Shown: positions 31,721 to 37,298 of the stretch, piece after piece
Layout of the letters: each line of letters begins with the position of its first letter
Numbering within the stretch: the first letter of the stretch is position 1
Assembly: GCA_013286585.1 (NCBI GenBank)
Contig: JABDFK010000018.1
Location: 1-37,298, forward strand
Length of the DNA stretch: 37,298 nucleotides
From: Deltaproteobacteria bacterium
GTDB taxonomy: Bacteria; Bdellovibrionota; Bdellovibrionia; Bdellovibrionales; Bdellovibrionaceae
Direction: 5' to 3'
Translations under genes and position numbers: made by a program
The notes under the pieces: generated by a model
Told to the model about the DNA's origin: nothing
The model's input: the letters and a program-made list of their open reading frames with translations, nothing else
Databases searched by the model: none

Positions 31721-32734
31721 TTAAAGATCAGAAACACAACGAACTGGAACGTGATAAACAAAAAGCATGCGACCAATACTTCCACTGGTGCCATCTAGGT
31801 AATAACCTTCTGAATTGTCGGGACAGTTGGTAGACGATGACCAGAAAGCGACATCACCCAAGTCACCAGCGGGGCGTCGATATCCTTCGGCGCTATAGTA
31901 AAACTCGTCTTGAGAGCCCTGGGAAAATCTTGAAACGTATTGGTATCCGGCAGGTATCCCGCCAGGTTTCACCTGGTCCATCTCCAAAATTCCTTTTGCT
32001 CCATGCGCTTGGGCTTCTTTAGCCAACTCGCGGATGTGGGGAAGATGGGTGCCGGTCGGGCATGCTTTCCTGGCTTCATCTTGATTCAAAGGTTTGATGC
32101 TGCCGTCTGTCCCCCGACAAATTTTATTCTGGTCCCAATGATCGCAAGGTGTTTCTGCATGAGCTTTGGCCGCTCCAATACAGCGAACCACATAGCCGTG
32201 CATGTCGTCGTGTATGTGATCGTTGCGATAGCCTATTTTGAGAGAACCGCTTTCTCCGTTAAGAATATAAGCAAACGAGGTTTCATTTCCGAAGACCGAT
32301 GCCGACCAAAACCAATTGTTTCCTAAGTCACCTGCAGGCTGTTTGTAGCCGTCATGGTTGAAATAGAATTCATCCTCTTTATCATTGGCATTGATCGAGG
32401 TAATTTTGTCGTATCCGGCGGGAATATGGTTGGGATCCACTTGGCTGATTTCCAAAATTCCCTTGGCGCCTTTGGCTTGGCTTTCCATGGCGAACTCGCG
32501 GATCGTGGGAAGGTGTCCTTTGCCGGCAGCCTCACAAGCATCCAGAGTTACTTTCTCTCCTGTGCTGGGTTGAGTGCCACTGGCCTCGTAATGCCTCATG
32601 TGGATGATGCTACGGTTGGCGTCTCGGCAAATGCCGGACTCGTCAAAATAATTGCAGAGGCTATCAGCCGCATGTGCCGATACGACACCGAGGACAATAC
32701 CAAATGTGAGTAAAAAATATTTAGCATACGACAT
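31721..32734 (-). CDS. Exported protein with two tandem FISUMP/DUF1566-like domains
   Basis: A 337-residue protein with a signal peptide (cleavage near AHA-AD, about 22-24). Two homologous domains follow, about 27-187 and 195-337. Each has Cys near its start (SGICRDAN / NKICRGTD), HLPTIREFAMESQAKGAKGI versus HLPHIRELAKEAQAHGAKGI, GYKQPAGDLG versus GYRRPAGDLG, FWSAS versus FWSSS, and a C-terminal VVRCI / PVRCV. This resembles the C-type-lectin-like FISUMP/DUF1566 fold of secreted bacterial proteins. Binding targets are unknown. An AAGGGA precedes the ATG, partly covered by an upstream inverted repeat. Confidence 0.82.
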   Translation of the reverse strand: MSYAKYFLLTFGIVLGVVSAHAADSLCNYFDESGICRDANRSIIHMRHYEASGTQPSTGEKVTLDACEAAGKGHLPTIREFAMESQAKGAKGILEISQVDPNHIPAGYDKITSINANDKEDEFYFNHDGYKQPAGDLGNNWFWSASVFGNETSFAYILNGESGSLKIGYRNDHIHDDMHGYVVRCIGAAKAHAETPCDHWDQNKICRGTDGSIKPLNQDEARKACPTGTHLPHIRELAKEAQAHGAKGILEMDQVKPGGIPAGYQYVSRFSQGSQDEFYYSAEGYRRPAGDLGDVAFWSSSTNCPDNSEGYYLDGTSGSIGRMLFVYHVPVRCVSDL

Positions 32735-32747
32735 AGATCTTGGTTCC

Positions 32748-32771
32748 CTTCTATGTAGAAGATCATAGAAG
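32748..32771 (-). promoter_or_regulatory. Inverted repeat next to the Shine-Dalgarno of the FISUMP-like gene
   Basis: CTTCTATG (32748-32755) and CATAGAAG (32764-32771) are perfect 8-bp arms with an 8-nt loop, squeezed between the TerC-family stop and this gene's start. On the minus strand the distal arm runs into AAGGGA, so the hairpin could mask the ribosome site; an operator is the other option. Confidence 0.4.
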
Positions 32772-32773
32772 TT

Positions 32774-33376
32774 TTATAGGCATTGGCAAGACTCAAGTGC
32801 AGCGACGAAAATTTTGTGCGTACCTTCCCAAATCATATTCAGAGCCACATAGACCACGATCGCCAATCCCACATAGGATATCCAGCGATGGCGTTGAACA
32901 AGGCCCGCCAGTAGGTTTGCAGCAACACCCATAAGACCCACTGAAAGCAACAAGCCGAAGGCCATGATCCAAAAATGATTTCTGGCAGCCCCGGCAACGG
33001 CCAACGTGTTGTCGAGGGACATCGAAAGATCCGCCAAAAGAATTTGCAGAACCGCCTTGCGCAGAGATCCTACATGAGCGGATTCCTTCGCTGATATACG
33101 GTAATCGTGAGGTTCTCTCCATAACTTCCAAGCGACCCACAGAAGCAGCAGGCCGCCAACAAGAGTCAGTCCCATCACCGCCATAAGTTTGGAAGCGAAG
33201 ATGGCGAATACAATTCGAAAGAGGGCGGCGGCGACCGTGCCAATCAAGATCGCCTTTTTTCTCAGTACCGTGGGCAGCTTCGCAGCCACTGTGCCCATCA
33301 CCAAAACGTTGTCGACCGCCAAAGTGACATCGATGGCCAATACACTGATTAAAACGGTGATTTCAGACCAGTTCAA
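32774..33376 (-). CDS. TerC/YjbE-family integral membrane protein
   Basis: About 200 residues and seven hydrophobic segments. The first helix carries LAIDVTLAVDNVLVMG and the fourth region LADLSMSLDNTLAVAG, the paired acidic DN motifs of the TerC family, implicated in manganese or other metal export. I prefer TTG 33376 because family members begin almost directly with the first helix (MNWSEITVLI). GTG 33403 is an alternative, but that start lies inside the 40-bp palindrome. No yybP-ykoY manganese riboswitch is visible. It sits downstream of two exported unknown proteins on the same strand. Confidence 0.85.
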   Translation of the reverse strand: MNWSEITVLISVLAIDVTLAVDNVLVMGTVAAKLPTVLRKKAILIGTVAAALFRIVFAIFASKLMAVMGLTLVGGLLLLWVAWKLWREPHDYRISAKESAHVGSLRKAVLQILLADLSMSLDNTLAVAGAARNHFWIMAFGLLLSVGLMGVAANLLAGLVQRHRWISYVGLAIVVYVALNMIWEGTHKIFVAALESCQCL

Positions 33377-33402
33377 AGTAGAACATCCATTCCCAATGAG
33401 CA

Positions 33403-33442
33403 CTCAGAAAGTTGCATACCTGCAGGTATGCAACTTTCTGAG
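33403..33442. repeat. 40-bp perfect palindrome
   Basis: CTCAGAAAGTTGCATACCTG (33403-33422) is followed immediately by its exact reverse complement (33423-33442). There is no loop and no T-tract on either side. It lies between the stop of the 317-aa gene and the start of the TerC-family gene, both minus strand. Confidence 0.9.
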
Positions 33443-33459
33443 GTGAGGTTTGACTAGCA

Positions 33460-34413
33460 TCAAAGCTTTTCCAGGGCAATCGCGCGGAGCGTGGCCATCG
33501 GCGAACGAGTGTAGCTTTGATAAAAGCTGGCGAAGTCGACCGTTCTGATCTCGTCGCCATAGGCCGCCTGGTAACCTAGGTAAATGTCCTGGGCGGTGCC
33601 CAGGTTGAGAGCTTGTGAGGGCTCGCTATACACGGATTTTCGAAGGCCTTGGACTTCGTCAATCTTGTACATGTAATTAAATATAAATGCCGAAAAATAT
33701 GCAGCGCTTTCCTCAACTCCCGACTGCACTATTTTATGAGCCAAATATCGAATGACGAAAAAATGGTAGGTCGCGCCGCCTTTGTAATTGGTAAGATCTA
33801 AGTTCTTTCTTTGCAGATCAGATTGAGCCACCAATTGATAAAATTTCTGTTTAGACTTTCGAAATAGGTCCACCAATGGTGGTCGATCACCAAACTTCTC
33901 GGTGACATAGAAATCCAAATTCATGCCAGAATCTTGGAAGAGCACCGCAGCCAGCTCTGCAAATGATAGATGAAGTGAGCTGGATCTTAAAGTCGAATTG
34001 GTCACCACTCTCAAAGCATTGAGCTCGATGCCTGGACGTAAGAAGTATTTCAGCAGCGCGTGCACCTGGGGGTCATTCATGAGTTCTTTGAATCGATGGC
34101 TAAAGGCCAAGCTGAGGGGTTCGCCCTCGATAGCGTAGGGTTCGATATCCAGGATCTTAACTAGGTGTTGAGAAGCTAGGGTGCACTGTTCGAGCGAAAA
34201 TGCCCTTGCACCCATGCCACTCAAGTCAGAGTCGTAAAGACTGCACCTTTCGAGAACAATCGCGCCTAGAGAAGCGTTTAAAACCGATGCATGCTTTAAA
34301 AGAAAATTTCTCTGAGTATCCTCTGAGGCCTTGCTACCGATCGAGATAGCAAGTGTGCCAGTCAGAAGCAGAAAGTAGAGCCAATCTTTTACCGCAGATT
34401 TGAACTTCAGCAT
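33460..34413 (-). CDS. Exported protein of unknown function (317 aa)
   Basis: The signal peptide is YFLLLTGTLAISIGSKAS with a basic start (MLKFKSAVKD). The mature part is mostly helical, with a cysteine pair (ERCSLYDSD and LEQCTLAS) and many hydrophobic heptads. AAGGAG lies 7 nt before the ATG. The gene starts 24 bp after the 194-aa gene's stop, so they likely form an operon. No family is recognised. Confidence 0.78.
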   Translation of the reverse strand: MLKFKSAVKDWLYFLLLTGTLAISIGSKASEDTQRNFLLKHASVLNASLGAIVLERCSLYDSDLSGMGARAFSLEQCTLASQHLVKILDIEPYAIEGEPLSLAFSHRFKELMNDPQVHALLKYFLRPGIELNALRVVTNSTLRSSSLHLSFAELAAVLFQDSGMNLDFYVTEKFGDRPPLVDLFRKSKQKFYQLVAQSDLQRKNLDLTNYKGGATYHFFVIRYLAHKIVQSGVEESAAYFSAFIFNYMYKIDEVQGLRKSVYSEPSQALNLGTAQDIYLGYQAAYGDEIRTVDFASFYQSYTRSPMATLRAIALEKL

Positions 34414-34437
34414 GATTGGCTCCTTCCCTGAAACGAA

Positions 34438-35022
34438 TTAGTTACAAGAAACGGGGCCAGACGCGTCAAGCTGTGCTTGGAGCTCCTTGCGACGAGCCTC
34501 ACACTTCCTCCAGGCAGCTTCATGTTGTTGATTCATGTCATACGCCATTTTTTCTTGATCGGGGGCATGCGCGACTTCGAAATTATCCAAGTATGGCTTT
34601 TCTTCGGAAGGGTAGTCAGCCGTAAAATTTTCGTCGTTGGTCGTAGACTGATTGCGAGCCGTTGCCGTGTTGGGAACTTCACTCTCTTTCTGGTTCCACC
34701 AGTGACCAGACACATCAGCAGTGTAATCCTGATAATGAACACATGACGCTGTCGACAGAGACGCTGTGCCGGTGATTCGATAGCCAGGAGACATAATAGG
34801 CTGAGCAACTCCATCTCTATTCGGAGGCAATGTTCCTACCTGAAAATTAACATCGTCAACTGTGGGCCTAGGTACAGAGCATTTGGAAACGCCCATCAAT
34901 TGGGGCTCACCAACGGTACGACTACGAGCTTCTTTGTGGGGATTGATTGGAGCTTGATCGGCAAAAGCAAAACTGCCAGTCACAGCAAGAACAGCAAATA
35001 CAGTGAACATAGATTTTTTCAT
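34438..35022 (-). CDS. Exported protein of unknown function (194 aa)
   Basis: The signal peptide is MKKSMFTVFAVLAVTGSFAF with cleavage before or near ADQ. The mature sequence is polar, Pro/Ser/Asn-rich in the middle, and ends in a helical KCEARRKELQAQLD segment. Four cysteines are spread out (KCSVP, SCVHY, KCEAR and SCN at the C-terminus). AAGGAG sits 8 nt before the ATG. A GATTC-TTT-GAATC hairpin (35047-35059) lies in the leader. Function unknown; probably cotranscribed with the next gene. Confidence 0.75.
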   Translation of the reverse strand: MKKSMFTVFAVLAVTGSFAFADQAPINPHKEARSRTVGEPQLMGVSKCSVPRPTVDDVNFQVGTLPPNRDGVAQPIMSPGYRITGTASLSTASCVHYQDYTADVSGHWWNQKESEVPNTATARNQSTTNDENFTADYPSEEKPYLDNFEVAHAPDQEKMAYDMNQQHEAAWRKCEARRKELQAQLDASGPVSCN

Positions 35023-35124
35023 GGGTTAGACTCCTTAGGGGTTATTGATTCTTTGAATCGCAGAGTGCTTAAGCTAGAAACGCGCCGCCGTGGGCTGGAT
35101 TCAATAAGATTTGAGCGAAAAATG

Positions 35125-35154
35125 CTGACTAAGACCTAGACAGCTGTCGATGAT
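35125..35154 (+). promoter_or_regulatory. Promoter of the P-loop NTPase gene
   Basis: CTGACT (35125-35130), 18 nt, GATGAT (35149-35154), then 6 nt to the ATG at 35161. Both boxes match at 4 of 6 positions. The same GATGAT -10 and 6-nt gap occur at hldA. Leaderless start predicted. Confidence 0.45.
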
Positions 35155-35160
35155 TGTCAC

Positions 35161-35682
35161 ATGTTCAAAAAAATTTTCGTGATTGGAAATGCTGCCGCTG
35201 GAAAGACTCGCCTGTGCCGACGGTTAGCGCAGTTGCACGATTTGCCGCTGATCCACGTCGACACGCTTCAATTTTTACCAGGCCTTATGTTGCGGCCTCA
35301 TCAAGAAACTTCCAAGATCTTGCAAGAGATTGCCTCCAAAGATAGCTGGATCATCGATGGCTTTGGCCCGTTGGATAGTTTTGAATCCCGCTTGCAAATG
35401 GCTGACCGAATTATTTTTCTGGATTGGCCTTTATGGAAAAACTATTGGTGGTTGGCACGACGGCAAGTAGAAATCATCTTTCATCCACGGGCAGAGCTGC
35501 CTGCCGGCAGTAAAGAGCTATGTTGGTCCCAGCTAAAAAAATCTGTCGACTATATATATAAGGTGCATCGGCAAATGCGACCAGAATTGCTGCGAATACT
35601 TGATCGCGAAATTTATCGGGGCAAGGTCACCATGATTCGCGACAACAATGCCTGGCGAAAAATTGAGCAGAGCGGTGTCTAG
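35161..35682 (+). CDS. P-loop NTPase, FlaR/adenylate-kinase-like
   Basis: A 173-residue cytoplasmic nucleotide-binding protein. Walker A is GNAAAGKT (9-16). LPLIHVDTLQFLPG (28-41), DSWIIDGFG and ADRIIFLDWPLW match the group often annotated as FlaR-related topology-modulation proteins or small AAA/adenylate-kinase-like kinases. The substrate is unknown and the FlaR label is historical. The stop overlaps the convergent GT22 gene by 4 nt (CTAG). Confidence 0.85.
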   Translation: MFKKIFVIGNAAAGKTRLCRRLAQLHDLPLIHVDTLQFLPGLMLRPHQETSKILQEIASKDSWIIDGFGPLDSFESRLQMADRIIFLDWPLWKNYWWLARRQVEIIFHPRAELPAGSKELCWSQLKKSVDYIYKVHRQMRPELLRILDREIYRGKVTMIRDNNAWRKIEQSGV

Positions 35683-37157
35683 TGCGTGCGCCAACAGTCC
35701 AGGTACCACTCGGGGCGGCGGCGGCGATTGCGTATAGGATTCATTCGGTAGATCAGGCCATCGATCAACGTCGATTCCTTTTTCAACGAATCACATTGGT
35801 AATCGCCGATTTTCTGTCCCGCAAGCCCAGCTAAAATTTCGCTGGGCTCTGGCTCCATGGTAAGGATGGCGATTCCTTCGAATGGAAATTCTGTAGCACC
35901 CGTGGCTATTTGGGCACGGACAGAGTCTTCGCTCAAAGGCTCAGTGACTCTCTTCATCACCGCCGGTGGGCGCAGGAAGAACTGATACATCCAGCCCCGG
36001 CCCATCAGTGAATCGTAATCCAAATACAAAACCGAGTCGGAGCGATCTTGCATCGCTGCCGCAGGTCCGATCTCTTCAATTTGGGTGTTGAGCAAACAGC
36101 CGATCACTAACAGAGTCGTGTTCAGCACCAAAAATATCGGCAGATAAATTCGGCGAATCCATTTGGAGTCCATGGACTCTGCCCAAGCGGTGCCCCATAA
36201 CACGAATGAAAAACCCAGAATCGGATAGATGAAACGTTCTTCTTTATGGGGATAAAGGCTGTGGATCCCGACAAAAAGCAAAGTCATGATGGCGATGATC
36301 TTGTGCTGCTCCCACGCAGAGCGGAACTTGCGCCAAAAAAGCAAGGTGAATGGAAAATACATGGCCGCCAACCACGTGAGCCACGTCGAGTACCACGGCG
36401 ACACGCCATAATCCTGCGGGTGACCAGCGGCAGAGACATAAGTCAAAATCGTGATCAATGCTGGGCGCCCGATGCTGAGGTCAATCACGGACTCAATGGC
36501 CAGCAGGCCAAATCCCACTAGAATTCCGGCGGTCACTCCCCGCCGATCGCGAAGCACAGCTAGTACGACCAGGTAACCCACATACATCACACCTAGCTGA
36601 AATCGCACCAGCGTCGAAAAACCCAAGAGAGCAAATCCCCAAACCGGAGAAATTTTTCGTTCTTTCCTAGCTAGCTCTAACAGACCAAAAGCCAATGTCA
36701 TATATCCCATGGCGAAGGCTTCCAGAAACGAACGCGTACTGATGAACGGCATTAGCCCATAAGCCGCCATCAAAAATAATGGCAGAATTCGTTTTAAAAG
36801 ATTTTTCTCGGTTTTCGGAATTAATAGATCCACTCCCAGGATTCCGGTCAGGGAACTCACCGCCAGGAAAAAATAAACCCAGCGAATTTGTGCCACCGCT
36901 TTACTGATCCCAAACAGGCCCCCGAACTTGATCCAGGATCCTATAATCCAAATGAAAAGCGGACTGCGGTAATCATGAATGCCTGTGTCTTGTCCGATGG
37001 AAAATTTCCAGGCGGGCTCTAACACGTCCATAAAATCATCCAAGGCCTGCGGGCCCCAAACATACCACGCTGACAAACAGCGCAGAGCCAAACCCAGCAG
37101 CAATGCCGAAATTAAAATCTGTCGATGAGTCGAATGTTTTAAAATACGATCAAGCAA
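35679..37157 (-). CDS. GT22 (Alg9/PIG-B-like) polyprenyl-linked mannosyltransferase
   Basis: A 492-residue membrane GT-C enzyme with about 9-11 transmembrane helices and a soluble C-terminal tail. The first loop has LDDFMDVLEPAWKF (acidic DD/E motif), then GIHDYRSPLF. The internal loop HKEERFIYPILGFS carries the HKEERF signature of GT22 mannosyltransferases (Alg9, Alg12, PIG-B). These use dolichyl/polyprenyl-phosphate mannose on the outer face of the membrane. The start is TTG 37157, supported by AGGGGA 7 nt upstream. The acceptor is unknown; lipid A or another surface glycolipid is a reasonable guess. Confidence 0.8.
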   Translation of the reverse strand: MLDRILKHSTHRQILISALLLGLALRCLSAWYVWGPQALDDFMDVLEPAWKFSIGQDTGIHDYRSPLFIWIIGSWIKFGGLFGISKAVAQIRWVYFFLAVSSLTGILGVDLLIPKTEKNLLKRILPLFLMAAYGLMPFISTRSFLEAFAMGYMTLAFGLLELARKERKISPVWGFALLGFSTLVRFQLGVMYVGYLVVLAVLRDRRGVTAGILVGFGLLAIESVIDLSIGRPALITILTYVSAAGHPQDYGVSPWYSTWLTWLAAMYFPFTLLFWRKFRSAWEQHKIIAIMTLLFVGIHSLYPHKEERFIYPILGFSFVLWGTAWAESMDSKWIRRIYLPIFLVLNTTLLVIGCLLNTQIEEIGPAAAMQDRSDSVLYLDYDSLMGRGWMYQFFLRPPAVMKRVTEPLSEDSVRAQIATGATEFPFEGIAILTMEPEPSEILAGLAGQKIGDYQCDSLKKESTLIDGLIYRMNPIRNRRRRPEWYLDCWRTH

Positions 37158-37298
37158 AATGAAATCCCCTGTTCCGGCAATATGCCGAAATTAGAGCGGG
37201 ATTTCAACACCAACTTCATTCAAAACAAAATTGGCCAGGATTTTAAGGTTCACCTGCAACTCCCGGGAAGAGTAAATATTGTAAGAGTAATGCAAAAA

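Noticed and set aside
1..37298. Mobile elements, prophage, CRISPR or secretion-system clusters
   Set aside because: No transposase, integrase, terminal repeats, spacer arrays or conjugation genes were seen; the deleted nucleotidyltransferase is the only clear sign of gene decay.

Overview
The window looks like chromosomal DNA of a Gram-negative, Bdellovibrio-like predatory or deltaproteobacterial-type organism. This is an inference from roughly 50% GC composition, many exported hypothetical proteins, LPS-type genes (heptose-7-phosphate kinase, GT9, GT4 and GT22 glycosyltransferases), a stand-alone Rsm22, TldD/TldE, and a single-chain GcvP with GcvT and GcvH. No marker gene here proves the genus. 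No insertion sequence, prophage, CRISPR array or rRNA was seen.

Layout. 1-2173 (minus): start of an unknown gene, a PfkB kinase and rlmN. 2363-4629: an exported unknown protein, then a winged-helix regulator with a palindromic operator and a deleted nucleotidyltransferase partner. 4674-8303: divergent hldA and AlkB-like dioxygenase genes, then an exported alpha/beta hydrolase. 8423-13471: glutamate dehydrogenase, pyrD, a MutT-type NUDIX gene and two glycosyltransferases, all plus strand. 13628-17212: an HU/IHF gene convergent with epmA, which lies downstream of an exported ABC1/UbiB-like kinase. 17213-20436: AT-richer, gene-sparse DNA with two exported unknown proteins, one Cys-rich. 20437-23711: tldD-tldE and a small coiled-coil protein with a histone-like basic tail. 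23817-31542: gcvP, two divergent small exported proteins (one barstar-like), a GT9 - Rsm22 - gcvT - gcvH run, a terminator and tRNA-Leu(UAG). 31721-35022 (minus): a tandem-repeat FISUMP/DUF1566-like exported protein, a TerC-family membrane protein and two exported unknowns. 35161-37157: a FlaR-like P-loop protein convergent with a GT22 mannosyltransferase-like membrane protein.

The main functional groups are one-carbon/glycine metabolism (GcvP, GcvT, GcvH), surface glycan synthesis (HldA, GT4s, GT9, GT22), translation factors (RlmN, EpmA, Rsm22, tRNA-Leu) and nucleoid proteins.

The most notable signals are these. (1) A recurrent promoter layout puts a sigma70-like -10 box 4-7 nt before start codons that lack a Shine-Dalgarno, suggesting leaderless mRNAs; at hldA/alkB two such promoters interlock face to face. 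(2) A signal peptide is joined to a barstar-like fold whose barnase-contact positions are changed. (3) A 40-bp perfect palindrome lies before the TerC gene. (4) The tRNA-Leu is bracketed by an 11-bp processing-type stem. (5) The exported ABC1 kinase has an altered nucleotide-binding signature. (6) The GT22 enzyme is a candidate for lipid A mannosylation. All promoter and structure calls were made by eye.
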